This document shows positions 44,695 to 57,266 of a DNA stretch of 64,000 bases, one piece after another (position 1 is the first letter of the stretch; each line of letters starts with the position of its first letter). The DNA is from Jaltomata sinuosa (Eukaryota > Streptophyta > Magnoliopsida > Solanales > Solanaceae): contig QJPP01000032.1 of assembly GCA_003996215.1 (NCBI GenBank), forward strand, positions 186,001 through 250,000, read 5' to 3'. The position numbers were made by a program, and so were the translations under genes. Under the pieces are notes generated by a model. That model saw only the letters and a list, made by a program, of their open reading frames with translations. It had not been told where the DNA came from and made no database searches.

Positions 44695-45404
44695 TGTAGA
44701 GGAAGTGCAGAAAATTCAATATTCAAAATGATAGAAAATTCTTCTATTTATAGTCATCAAAAGGTAGGATAAAGAGGTGTTTATTATGCCTTATCGGAAA
44801 AGTCACAACTTATAGGAAAAGTCACAACTTATAGAAAAAGTCATAACCTATAGGGAAAGTCACAACTCATCTTAAAGGTCACAATCATTCAAAGTGACTA
44901 GTGTCTTTTCGTGAAAACACCTATTTATTTCTCATTCATACTTTTTAAAAAATCCAACAAATATTTATTCATAAAATAAACTTAAGATTTATTACATAGG
45001 GAGACTAGTCTAAGCAACATTGCATGGTGTATTCCTATATAATTAAAACCCAGGATCCAATTCTTGCTCCTATCCTAAATTGCTTTTTTATTAAATAAAT
45101 AAAACTTTGCTTAGCAAATTTTACTCCATTCTGCTTGTTAAAATATGACGCATGCTCTTTAAATAAGAAGTTTAATTTATTTTTATTATAGACATATACC
45201 AATTATTGCTTGTTTGAAATATGACCATGTTGAAAAAAAAAGAACATCAGATTTTGACAAATCATTACATTTTGGAACTATTTTCTATTCTTAAGAAAAT
45301 TTAATTTTAATTTGGTTAGAAACCATTGTAGAAAAAAAATATTTCTCTTTTCATGATTCTTAGAATATGCAGTACGTCGTGACAGAAGATTATTTACTGG
45401 ATAA
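44695..45404. other. Interval between Mutator-like elements 2 and 3
   Basis: A short tandem of GGAAAAGTCACAACTTATAG-type units lies at about 44796-44880. Otherwise AT-rich; no gene. Confidence 0.5.
44796..44880. repeat. Short tandem repeat, about 21-bp unit
   Basis: Successive AAAGTCACAACTTATAG and AAAGTCATAACCTATAG segments, four units or so, diverged. Confidence 0.6.
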
Positions 45405-45414
45405 TTACTTTTGA

Positions 45415-46033
45415 GAGTTAATATCCCAAATAGTCACTCAACTAAGCAGTCTTTACTCAGAAAGTCACTCAACTTAGATTTTTTTACTTTAAAAATCACT
45501 CAACTAAGAACTATTTTCTCAGAAAGTCACTCAACTTTGATTTTTTACTCCAAAAATCACTCAACTATATATGTTTTACTTACAAAGTCACTCAACCTAT
45601 TTAATTATTTTATTAATTAAAATATGCTAATATGAAATTTTTATTTAAAATCAAAATTCTAAGAAATAAAAGAATATTCATTTAAATTTTAAAAAATAAA
45701 AAGAAATATTCTTTTTATAGAGTTGAATTTTGCTTTAAATAAAAAGTAAAAGAGATAAAATAAATATAAAATAAATGTGACAACATATCTATTATTTTTT
45801 TCTAACAACAAATATATTGAACCTCCTTGAATTTTTGTTTGTTTTTTCTTTTTTAATAAAAATTATGAATATCATTGATTACAGTATTCAAAAATATTAT
45901 ATCAATAAATATTAGGATATATATTATTTTTTTAAAATTAAAGATAAGAAGAAAGAAGTTAGCTCTTAAAGTAATATAATATTAATACTCCAATAAAAAA
46001 AAAAGAATTCAACGGGAGGTCAAGATATAGTTT

Positions 46034-46079
<46 letters not shown>

Positions 46080-46401
46080 TTATCATATCTTTTTCTGTTT
46101 ATTTAAATCAAAATTTATCTCTATAAAAAGAATAAAAAGAAATATTCTTTTTATTTCTTAAAGTTTTGGTTTTAAATAAAAATTATATTAGCAATTTTAA
46201 TAAAAAAAGATCAATTAAATAAGTTGAGTGACTTTGTAAGTAAAACATATATAGTTGAGTGATTTTTGAAGTAAAAATCAAAGTTGGGTGACCTTATGAG
46301 AGAAGAGTTCTTAGTTGAGTGACTTTTGGAGTAAAAATCAAAGTTGAGTGACTTTCTGAGTAAAGACTCCTTAGTTGAGTGACCATTTGGGATATTAACT
46401 C
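45415..46401. mobile_element. Mutator-like foldback element 3
   Basis: Long inverted repeats of about 200 bp (45415-45612 and 46203-46401) begin GAGTTAATATCCCAAATAG on each strand. Flanks TTACTTTTGA (45405-45414) and TTACCTTTGA (46402-46411) are a 10-bp target duplication with one mismatch. Each arm is itself made of ~31-bp units containing TCACTCAACT. The AT-rich centre has a TA microsatellite. 987 bp, no transposase. Confidence 0.85.
46039..46074. repeat. TA microsatellite
   Basis: About 18 TA units in the centre of Mutator-like element 3. Confidence 0.85.
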
Positions 46402-46515
46402 TTACCTTTGAGTATCAATATTGTATAAACTATATTGGAGTTTTGTTTTCACCCTAATGCGTGTTTTTTAAAAAAGTAATTAACTTCTGGAATTGAAAAT
46501 TTATTTTAACCCTTA

Positions 46516-46871
46516 GGGATCGTTTGGTAGCTGGATAAGAATCAAGTTATCCATGTATTAAACTATGTATAACTTATACGATGTTTGGTAAATGGATAAG
46601 AAATAAGTTATTCAGGTATAAAATTAGTACGACGTTTGGTTCGTAATTTTAAAATTTGCATATGTAATACATGTATAAGTTATGAGGAAATTTGTGTGTT
46701 ATTTATGCAGAGTAGAAGATGGAATAATTAATACTTGTATAACTAATACCTGCATAACTAATACCCGCATAACTAATACTTGCATAACTAATACCCGCAT
46801 AACTAATACTTGCATAATTAATACCACATTGCTAATACCTGCATAACTCTAACCAGCTACCAAACGACCCC
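46516..46871. mobile_element. Tourist/PIF-Harbinger-like MITE with 15-bp internal tandem
   Basis: The left end GGGATCGTTTGGTAGCTGG and right end reversed GGGGTCGTTTGGTAGCTGG are near-perfect inverted repeats. The 3-bp duplication TTA lies at 46513-46515 and 46872-46874. The right interior (46729-46850) is an array of a 15-bp unit, TAATACTTGCATAAC and variants. 356 bp. Confidence 0.88.
46729..46850. repeat. 15-bp tandem array inside the Tourist-like MITE
   Basis: Units start at 46729, 46744, 46759, 46774, 46789, 46804, 46819 and about 46833, differing mainly at CTT/CCT/CCC. Confidence 0.85.
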
Positions 46872-47975
46872 TTAATGTTCACATTTAACAAAAAAATAAA
46901 GTCCACCTTTCAGACATTTGAATTGTCTAAGACCTAAAAATAATGACTGCAGTAAAAAAAATAAAAATTATGCCGCCATCAAGATAGGACCCATGACCTT
47001 AGGAGCTATTTTGCAACCCCTCAATCGCTAGAATAAAGACTACTTGTGTCAAAATATTTCAACTTTGATATATATTCTTTTAAAATTAAAACTAGTATAC
47101 GTACCCGTGCGATACGCGAACCATATTAAAAAAAGTAATCACAATATGTAGTCTGTGCAAATATATATTATACACTTGTCTATATGATGAAATCATTTAA
47201 ATTAGTGTATCAATGAATGAGACCTTTCAGTTCATGAGTTTTTATTGCGTATTTGTGATGGTGATTAGCGAAGCATGTTTCTTTTGAACACATCTTAAAT
47301 AGTCGAACAATACACTTGTAATTGTCATGTTCATATAAAAAGAAAGCAAAATTTTTATTAATGGCCATAATGCTACTTTGCTCAAAATTTTTGAACCAAG
47401 ACCAAATATGACACAAATTTGTCATAAAATTTCAAGTTAGGAACATCAATTTTACCTGAATTACTTATATAAAATTAAATGGGTAATGGATACGAAATGC
47501 TCAAAAATAGTAAGATCGATCGTCTAAAACTTTATATTTAAAAATATTATAAATTTTAATTTTTTATCCTTCCATTTTGGCTTGCTAATCATATTTCAAG
47601 TTATTAGTAGTAACACGAATACAATATCCAATTAGTATCATCACTGTACTACTAAAAATGGATTATAAACTGCTGCACTTACATGTTCCTTTATCTATGT
47701 GTTATCATCCTTCCCTATTGTGAAGGTTTTCATCTCCTCTTAAAAAATATTATTATAAAAAGATAATTATATTATATCAAATTAAAATACAGAGCCACCA
47801 TTCTTTGATTATCATTTTGGCATTTCTAATAAGCAAAAAGTTCACGTAAGAACAAAACACTTATTCAGTATAAATATTTTTAATATGTAAAGGACTTCTA
47901 AAAGAAACATGTATTCCGATGATTTAATAAGAACCTACAAATTACTGTTAACATGATCAATGATTTAGAATTTTA

Positions 47976-48480
47976 TAGTGATAGGCCGAGAACTAAAGAG
48001 GATGAAGCCCGAATCGAAATGCACCGTTCCTCACTCCCTCGATTTTGTATGCTATCATTTTTGAAGCTTTCATTGTTCTGTTCTTTTTTTCTTTCGTCTT
48101 CTTCTTGCATTGTAAGAGAGTAATAGATGAAACAAATTTTTTTGAACCACTAAAACTTACAAATCTCCTAAAATTACGATAAAGTAGGAAAGTTATAACC
48201 ATCTCCAAAGCTGTAAGTATTAAGAAAAAAAGGAGAATTGGAGAAGAATCAGTACCTTCCTCCAAACAGGCTTTGAAGTTAAGTTAACATGATCAATTTT
48301 CTGGTGTAATGCCTCCAACTTGTTATCTTCCAGTATATGTATTCCTTCATCGTATTCAAAGCAAAATACTATGTATTTCTCTTATGAGAATTGAAGCCAA
48401 TTTGAGTCATTTTCTTCCTCTTCAGCCTTCTCCTTTTGCTGACATTTTCACTCTTTCTTGTTTCCTTTGTTCCATTTTCT
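47976..48480. repeat. Direct duplication within the Helitron, copy 1
   Basis: It matches 49856-50384 over about 500 bp with small indels, starting at GTGATAGG and ending in CTTTGTTCCATTTTC. The minus strand offers a short membrane-like ORF (48265 to 47993) that is not conserved as a frame in copy 2. Confidence 0.85.
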
Positions 48481-49855
48481 TGTTCAACTTCTTCTTGATA
48501 CATTTTTGCTATGACCCATATGGTCGAAAATCATTTCCCTACTTGATTTTTGATGTGTCATTGAACAAAACTTATCTGCTTCTTCCTCTACACGTAAAAT
48601 AATAAAGTTTTCAAATCTATTAATATATATTAACTTCAACAGAAAAATAAGGGAGAAAGAACCTGCTAAGGTCCAATTGTACCGATTTACTTAATTTTCG
48701 CTGGAAGATGGTCCATATTTCATATTTTATCTTTTTCATTTTAAGCAGAGTATGACTTAGATTTAGTTTTTTGCCTAAAGATATTTTACAAAACTTTTAA
48801 ATATGATGCTCATTCATAACGACACCTGAGTGAGTATTGTGATGTGTCCAAACGATAAATCAAAGACATCTAAGAAGACTTAATAAATAATCAATTACAA
48901 TACATCAATGATGCTTTAATAGGTTGGCCAGCCAACTTACTATTTTTAAGCTCTAGGAATATGCTTAGGTAGAAAGGTAATTGATATGAATACATCACAC
49001 CAAGATGCAATGAAAGGCTAATGTCAGCCCTAAATGTGCATCAACCAATTTATAAAAGAACTTTAACTATACAACAATCGTGGTATAATTGAAGAAAAAG
49101 CAGGGCAAGTTAACAGTTGCATCAATTACTTAACCAAAACTCTGATGTGAAACAATCCACACACATAAATAAAATTCATATTCTAGTCCAAGTCAAGACC
49201 ATGATCTTTTCAATTTTAAGGCTTATTCATTACAAATAAAAGGACAGTCTTAGTGTGAAAGTAGTGAAAAACATATTCACCTTGATAAGACGGAAAGAAA
49301 ATTTAGTGATGTAGCACATTGAGATAGTTTCAAACAAAAAAATTACTTGCAAAGAAGCAACAAATTTTAGTTGCACATTAAAGCAAATATACTCTAAAAA
49401 TATTTAAATTTGAGGCAATAAATTTTGCACAATCACAAAGAGTTAAGTATAAAAGAATTTTAACGTTTCATGTAAAAATAGAGGGTCCTATTTAGGACGT
49501 AATATCACAGTGATATGAAGCAAGATAGCATCAATACCTTCGACTGTCTCCCAAGAAACGCCTCCAATAAAAAGTCTTCTATCAAGAAAAATACCGCTAC
49601 ACCGGCATAACCTATATATTTGTAAACAACAATCCTATATTAAATATATAAAATTTCAAAAATTAGCCACAACACTGCAACAAAGAGTGATGTATTCTAA
49701 GTCTCAGAAACAAACCTTGAAAAAAGTATCATATCAAGGCAAGAATAATTTCAATATGAAGAGGCAAGAGGAGATGAAGGGAAGATACTACTTTTTTTTT
49801 TAAACAAAGAGGAAGATACTTACAAATATTTCTCTCCCTCTTGCCTTAACTTCGT

Positions 49856-50384
49856 AGAGTGATAGGTTAAAGAGGATGAGATCAACAATATCGCTCTTAA
49901 CACTCTGAAGCCCGAATCTAAATGCACCATTCCTCCCTCGATTTCATGTGCTATCATCTTTGGAGCTTTCATTGCTCTGTTCTTTTTTTTTTCGTCTTCT
50001 TTTTGCTCGGTAAGATTAATAGATGAAACAAATCTTTCTGAACCACTAAAATTTTGAGAACTCCTAAAATTATGTCAAAAAGGGATAAAGTAGGAAAGTT
50101 GTAACAATCTCCAAAACTATAAGTATTAAGCAAAAAAAGAGAATTGGAGAAGAATCAGTACCTTCCTACAAACATGCTTGAAGTTAAGTTACCATGATCA
50201 ATTTTCTGATGTAATGCCTCCGACTTTCTATCTTCCACTATATATATTCCTCCATCATCTTCGAAGCAAAATATTATGCATTACTCTTATGAGAATCGAA
50301 GTCAATTTGAGTCATTTTCTCCCTCTTCAGTCTTCTCCTCTGCTGACATGTTCACTCTTTCATTTTTCCTTTGTTCCATTTTCT
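49856..50384. repeat. Direct duplication within the Helitron, copy 2
   Basis: Pairs with 47976-48480 and has a ~35-bp insertion near 49877-49908 relative to copy 1. Confidence 0.85.
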
Positions 50385-52140
50385 TTCTTTCAGATTAAGC
50401 GAAGTTAAAAGTTTCAAACTGAGAATCTCATTTCACAGAGTAAGTAGAACAACTGCATGCATCTAATAGATGTAGATAAAATACAACTTATTATCATTCT
50501 TTTGTTAACTAACATGTGAGGATATTGGTACAATGTTTTTTATCGATTTAAAAAATAATTTCATTCATACAAATCTAAACAAATCCTGCTCCAGCATAAG
50601 CAATTAAGATCTGCCAAAAATCACTTGTCTTGAATCTTCAATTCTGAAATAATCTTAGATATAAATACCAGAGTAAAAAAAATTCATAAAAGAGAAAATG
50701 CTATAAATAACAGTGATGCAAAAGAAATAACATAAAGTGCTCAAGATAATCTCTGTCATATAAGATCAAATGTCAAAAAAATTGATACATTTTCATTTAA
50801 TCAAAAAAACTGATGGAAGATTGTATTATACTTGGATAGCAGTCCGAGGTCTATATACAGAGAAAACTTTTAAATTTTGAATTACACCTCATCTTTTGAT
50901 AACAACAAATGAGTGCAATATGTCGCGGGAAGCTTTGCACTACCAAAAGTCATCTGGTAAAATGAGAAAAGGTCATTAAAAGAAGCACGAATGTCGATAT
51001 ATGAATTGCAGAAAGATTACCTCAGCCAGTTCTTGAACGGTTACTGATTTATTTTTCTAGAAAAGCTCATTCCATGCAAATTCAAGAAGTGTTGGATTCT
51101 ATAAGTGGATACATAAAAAGTCAATATTTATCCTACAAAGATAGTGATGAGAGAAAATACAGATGGTGATTTGTCTGAGTAATAAACTGGTTTAAATTTA
51201 AATAATCATATCAGACAAATTTTAACAAATTCAAGGAGGACGAAAGGTCTCAAGAAATTGAATCACCTACATAATTGTTAATACATCATTGTTTCAAACT
51301 CAATATACTAATTAGTGCAATAAATCCTAATATTTTGTGATTTTTGTCTTTCTAATTAGTGCAGCAAGCCTTAAAAAGAAATTATTTTAAGCCCAGTTAA
51401 AGTACAAAATTCCTAATTAAAATAAGTAAATTGCCAACTTTACCTTCTTGGATGTATAGGATTTTTGTTTCTCCTTTCTTTCCTTGGTTCTTCATTTCCT
51501 TTGATTTTCTAGCGGTTGTTTTTCACTTCATCTGTTATAATAGACACAAATCCGCATACATGCAGCCATTGGGAGACATAACAAAGTAAAAAACTGAGTG
51601 AAGAAGAAAGGGGATTTCTCTTATGCTTTAGTCTTCTCGTCCTTTTACCCATTTACTTTGCTCCTTTGAAAGAGAGATATCAGGGGCAAATGTGAGAAGT
51701 TGTATCAGTTTAAAATCTTGAAACTGCAGCCGGTTACGCATTTAATAGAAATTCAAATTTATCATAGTAAAAAGATCTTGTAAAATTAAATTTAAGAAAA
51801 GACGTGGAGTAGTAAAATCAAAGTAATTGTCAAAATTTGAGTTTTTTAAAGATTATAAAAATTAAAGATAAATATTAAATAATTACTACATGTCTTTCTA
51901 TATATTGACACTTGTCATAATATAATGGCCGCACGTTATTTCAACCGCATCTAAGGTTTTTTGTTTAAAAAGTAAATAAATTTCTTTTAGATATTTAATT
52001 ATATTTTTCAAATTTAAAAGCAATAACTAATTACCTAAATTAACTAATTTGTCTTAAAATCTAACACGTGTCATCATCCTACTCTGCCACTTGTCAACAT
52101 CCTAGGCTAGACTTTTCTCTTTTTAAGTATATATAGAAGA

Positions 52141-55100
52141 TTTGACCTATCTATACAATGTAATTTTTTCGACGAAGGGGTGTCGACACCCCTTGGACAA
52201 AGGTAGCTCCGCCACTGCCACTAGCCACCAGCCACCACCACTAATCACCTCTTTCATCACAACCATCACCACCACTATCAACTATTATCACCGTCACCAA
52301 CCACCTCTATCATCAAACCACCACTGACAACTACCACCGTTGTCAACCACTATTATCAGTCATTACCATATCACATTCTTTATTCTTATTATATCCACCG
52401 TCACTATCATCAATCACCACTTTCGCTATCACTATCAGCCACTATCACTATTGTGACCATTCTCTACTATCAATCATCTCTACCATCACACAACTAGCAC
52501 TACTGTGAACTATTACCTATATCATCATCAACAATCAAATGTCTTAATTTTAATGCAAATAAATGGGCTCTAAATAGTTTTCAATATTTATCTAAAATAC
52601 AACTACATTGAAATGTCTTTTTTTATTTTGTTAAAATTGTGCAAAAAATAAAAATAAATAACTATGCTCACCACAATCACGAATTGTACTACGTATTCGT
52701 TGAATACAATTTTTTACTGCAAGAGTTTGTATAAATGCTTAAATAAGATGTTGATCACGACTGAGGTTACATAATGTAGGTTGTGCTCTCTCAACACGCA
52801 ATTTACCAAAAATAGACATTGGATATCTTAGAACGATTACTGAGTTGCTAATAGAAATTATGCCGTTTAAATAACATAAAAAAATTTTAAAAAATGTGTG
52901 ACATATTTAGAAATTTTAGAAAAAATATATACTACTTGATTGATTCAGATATCATAAAGGATATAAAGGGAGAAGAAAAGAAAGGAGGAGAAAAGTACTT
53001 TGGTGACTTACTGCAAAAAATTATGGGAATCAATTTAATTTCAACAGAAATAGAGTAGGTTTGGATGCTATTTATATCTTTTTTCATTTGAAGCCACTTG
53101 AAGTATATTTTATACATGTAAACTTATTTGATTCGATTTGATTTGATATTTTTTCAGTTTCTTTATATGTCAAAGGCATTGAGATGTTTGTAATTTGGAT
53201 TATAATATAATCACTACCTACAGCTTTATTTAATGGAAACCTTGACCATTCAACTATTGAATTTAGTTCGATGGTCATCAAGATATGTAGTGGGATTAAT
53301 AAAAAAATAATTAATCTTTAATAAGAGTTCTTAATTAAGTTCAAGTCATAAAAATTGAAATTTGTTTTAATAGAGATCACTTACGGATTTTCGCAATGCG
53401 GATGTAAATTAATTGGACCAATGAATATGCGACTACAAAATAATAATGAACAAAAGAAAAAAAAAGAGTTTAGTGAGTTTTTTTGTTTTTAGTCCAGAGA
53501 AGCGCAAACATATCTAGACGTATCTGAATATTTGATGTAATAGTGAGGTTCTTTTTATGCTTATTAACACTTGAAATATATGAAGGGGTCAGAGTTGGGA
53601 TCTCTGCTATTGTTCTCTCTCTTTCACAGTGAAAAATTATATTTGTTGACGTAATTTTGGCTGAATCTCGTTTAATCTTGGTAGTATTACTTCTTGTTCT
53701 ATATTTGCTTTGTATATGTGATTGCGTGCTAATTAATCCGAAATCTTCCGTAACACGAACAATGAACATGTGCATTCTTAAAATTTTATGTCGTAAACAT
53801 TCAATTTCAATTAATCAGTTAGGCCTCAATCTCAAACTATTTATTACATGCAAAGGGTTGTAAGTACAAAACAGACCCACAGAATGGAGACATACTAAAG
53901 TGCCATAATCATTAATCACCATTGAAGAACACTTACTCTTAGCAGCCAATGCAAGAAGTAGACCTCCAAATCCACCACCTACCCTAAGAATCTTCAATTC
54001 TTTTGATCAGCTCAGAAATCATAGAAATTTAAATCAAATGTTCTCATCAGTAAACCCCTATTGGACTTTTAACAACAAGATTCAGTTCAAGGGCAGAGCT
54101 AAAGGACAAAATGGGTTCATTGATCTGAATCCCCTTTGTCAGAAAATTAATATAGCTACCATGCACTTTCTTGACGGCTTTGAAGTAGCTAGGAAGATTA
54201 ATTCTTGTGGCAGCTTGTATGTTGTATAATTAATTGTAGGCCTAGTTTTGCATTGGTTGCAACTCGCAAACAAGTGTGGTGATTTTTGAGCTTTTGGGAA
54301 GAAGGGGGTAATATATAGAGAGGTCAATTTCAGACACAAGCAATTAATGCATTCCCTGCTACTGATAATGAAATGGATGCATGTTGTTGAAGAGATCAAG
54401 AATGCTGGCTGAATCACTATTGTTGATCAGATTCATGTTTAGTCGATGGTATTTGGTAAATATATCAATTACGCCTTAATTCCGAAATGCATATATGTCC
54501 ATTCTATTCATTTTGTTCGAATATTAGCTAATCTTGTTTGTTAAATTCACTGGTCTGTATCATCGATTTTTCTTTTTAGCATCTTTTGCCTATCCCCCAA
54601 TTAGACAGATGAAGCACTTTATGGCCGGCTGATAAGGAGGATATTTTGGAAGTTTAGTGGATAACGGCATCAACCAAAAGGAGTGGTGTTATCTTTTTAT
54701 TCTTCAATGCCTTTAGGTTCGTCTTACAAGTAGTAAAATTGAAGTCTGCTAGTAGAACAATTTATGCCCAAGATTTGTAGTACTAAGTACATTTTACCAA
54801 TACCGTTAAATCGTTATCATCACTTTTACTTGTCTGGTTGTTAGTCCACTACGTATACTAGTTGTAATAAGGTAACTTGTCTTATTTTTCAGATTACTAA
54901 TCTCACTTTTTACGAACAGTTATGTGTAGCTTTTTTAAGTGACATGCTAGTGTTAGTATTATACAAAATTGAACTCAACGAAAAAATGAGGCAAGAAACT
55001 TGCTATAACATGTTAAATTACATCATATGTAAATTAAGTCCGGCTTGAGTTTAGATCATATATGTACTCTGGATTCGTTCTTTGTCAAATTAGAGCCCTT

Positions 55101-55282
55101 CTTCCTTAAATGAAAGATAAAAATGCAGTATATAATTCTTAGAGGATTTTGGTCATAGTGTAGGTGAATTGGGAATAAATTAAAGAAAATCAAAAGCTTT
55201 CTGGCCCATAGATATCTCAGTGCGCTCTTGTAGTTGTATTGCAGAAAGAAAGTCAAAGCCAATGTACCTAATTTTAAAGGCT
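52141..55282. other. Intergenic interval upstream of the first calcium-sensor gene
   Basis: 52180-52235 resembles the end of a TGGCTCCGCCACTG-type hAT repeat. 52200-52530 is a degenerate CAC/ATC low-complexity tract. The rest, including short ORFs at 53.5-54.4 kb, could not be assigned. Confidence 0.5.
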
Positions 55283-55290
55283 ATATATAT
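55283..55290 (+). promoter_or_regulatory. Candidate TATA box of the CML gene
   Basis: TATATATA lies 66 bp before the start codon, which would leave a leader of about 35-40 bp. Confidence 0.5.
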
Positions 55291-55355
55291 TCACAGTTAG
55301 TCTGCAAGTTTTAACATCAAAGTAAACCAATAACAACCTTAATTCACCATATAAC

Positions 55356-55934
55356 ATGTCAAATAGTACTACAAGTTCCCTTTATTTTCGTTACAATAAT
55401 TTTAGAAATTCATTGTCGAAATCTAGGCGATCATTTAACCTGTCAAAGGTAAAGCAAATGCCAAGCACGATGTCCTTGGTTCATTTCCGTCCAAAATTGG
55501 AGGAAATGAAAAGGGTGTTTGACAAATTTGACACTAACAAAGATGGAAAGATCTCAAAAGAAGAATACAAATTGGCGATGAGGATGATGGGCTGTGGTGG
55601 GGAAAATACGAGATCATATGAAGTTGCTGATGCATTTCAGGCTGCAGATACTGATGGGGATGGATACATTAACTTTGAGGAGTTCATGAGAGTGCAGAAT
55701 CTCGAAGGTGGTGTGAATTCAACTGATATTAAAAGTGCTTTCAAGGCGTTTGATTTGGATGGTGATGGCAAAATTAGCGCGGAGGAATTGTTGCAGGTTC
55801 AACGACTGCTGGGAGAAAAATGTAGCTTAGAGAGTTGCAAGAAAATGGTCAGAGGTGTTGATGCTAATGGGGATGGACTTATAGACATGGACGAATTTGT
55901 GACCATGATGACGCGCACCATGAAGGTCGTCTGA
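55356..55934 (+). CDS. Calmodulin-like protein with four EF-hands (CML), 192 aa
   Basis: Calcium sensor that would bind Ca2+ and regulate target proteins. Four canonical 12-residue EF loops are seen: DTNKDGKISKEE (59-70), DTDGDGYINFEE (98-109), DLDGDGKISAEE (133-144) and DANGDGLIDMDE (169-180). Each keeps acidic position 1, Gly at 6 and Glu at 12, so all four should bind Ca2+. A basic, Ser-rich N-terminal extension of about 45 residues (SKSRRSFNLSKVK) precedes the first hand; alternative starts at Met35 or Met39 would remove most of it. It is intronless, as many CML genes are. Its length and layout fit the Arabidopsis CML family; the subgroup cannot be set by eye. The second EF-hand gene lies 1.3 kb downstream on the same strand. 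Confidence 0.93.
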   Translation: MSNSTTSSLYFRYNNFRNSLSKSRRSFNLSKVKQMPSTMSLVHFRPKLEEMKRVFDKFDTNKDGKISKEEYKLAMRMMGCGGENTRSYEVADAFQAADTDGDGYINFEEFMRVQNLEGGVNSTDIKSAFKAFDLDGDGKISAEELLQVQRLLGEKCSLESCKKMVRGVDANGDGLIDMDEFVTMMTRTMKVV

Positions 55935-56172
55935 GAGCACTATATATAGTATATAAGTCATAAAATAGCTTTTAAAAAACTTAGATATATATAGTCTCGA
56001 TCTGTTTTCATTCCTCTTCAGAAAGACCATGTTTAGAATCAATGTCCAATTTATATTGAAAAAGACCTAACCAATCTGCACATTCGAGAAAGCTGATGAA
56101 ACAACCAGTTGCAGTGATTCCTAAGGGACGGTTGTGTAAATTGATTTACCTTCTTTCCGGTTGCTTTTTTGC

Positions 56173-56178
56173 AATAAA
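56173..56178 (+). terminator. Polyadenylation signal of the CML gene
   Basis: AATAAA 240 bp after the stop codon. Confidence 0.5.
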
Positions 56179-57266
56179 GTATCCTATTTTTCTATATTTG
56201 AGTTTGTTATGCTAAATTAAATTTCGAAAAGGACTCTAAAGAAAGATATAGAGTTACTATTCTAGCACTACATATAATAATTTATGTAATATTTCGATTC
56301 TGTTCTGAGACAGCAACGCGGTCTGTTTGACTTGCAAAATTTGATAACTCATCTGCCAGTACATTAGGCTTGTGAGCAATCAAGAGTCATAACAATCTGG
56401 CAGAGGGTGAACCAAATTAAAGGATTACATAGATTATGAATGTCATGCCAGCAGAAAGAGGGGCATTATAACTCTCTGTTTGCCTTTCTATGTTACCTTG
56501 CATTTGGTGAGCAAGATTGAATACATTGTCATTCATGGCAATGTGTCGAGTCCTTGTAACTAGTAAGGGTTAGGTTTAAAGGGAATTATTTAGAGGTAAC
56601 TAGGCGTTGTTGTTAAAGTCTCACAATGGTTAATGAAATTAGTTATTTTCTCCTTGTACTGTTTTGTGAAATTCTCACCTCATGATCTAACTTTTGGGGT
56701 TGAGTTTGGCTAAAATTCATTTCATCACATCACAAAGTATCATAGTCGGACCCATCCATATTCTCGGTTTACCTAGTGATGGATCACCATTTGTCATGCC
56801 GCTACCCTCCAAGGAGTTATTTGGTAACTGGTTTGGAGATTAGTTATGTACATATTATGAAAAGATGGATAAGCAGGACTTGATTCTAAGATCAAGTTGC
56901 ACTAATTGTGGTAAAATGGGACTCTATTCAAGAATCTTTGTGTCATTGTTCATACTTAAAAAAGTATTCTAGAAAGATTTCATTCTTACTATTGGAGTTG
57001 GAATAAAGTTGCTAGAATTAATCAGCATCATTTCAAACCCACAAATGAAAAAAATAATTCATATTATTAGTGTGAATTGAATCAATTCATCTTGAACAAA
57101 AGTCCAAAAGTAAAGATGCCCATCAAAATCTATAGTACTAGATTAGATTCCCTAGCACTTGAAAAGTTTGAGCAAATTTAACAGCCAATATACAAAGGAA
57201 GTTACAAGTACAGGGCATCACATCCTCATCAAGTTTAATTTTCTCTTTGCTAACTAACCAAAGGAG
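56179..57266. other. Interval between the two calcium-sensor genes
   Basis: No gene or clear repeat seen; it presumably holds the promoter of the downstream EF-hand gene. Confidence 0.5.

Larger units (their letters stand above)
47091..52140 (-). mobile_element. Putative non-autonomous Helitron
   Basis: Minus-strand 3' end at 47091 is CTAGT, matching CTRRT. It is preceded by a GC-rich, imperfect hairpin region (CGCGTATCGCACGGGTACG). The 5' end at 52140 begins TCTTCTATATATACTTAAAA, a typical plant Helitron start. The host bases are A at 47090 and T at 52141, the expected A/T target with no duplication. The interior (5,050 bp) has no Rep/helicase ORF but a ~0.5-kb direct duplication. The weak hairpin leaves some doubt about the pairing of the two ends. 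Confidence 0.6.

Noticed and set aside
53815..54417. Minus-strand ORFs with a GGGFGGLLLAL motif, suggestive of a methyltransferase or flavoprotein glycine loop
   Set aside because: Too short, frames are not continuous with any second conserved block, and no splice model joined them convincingly.
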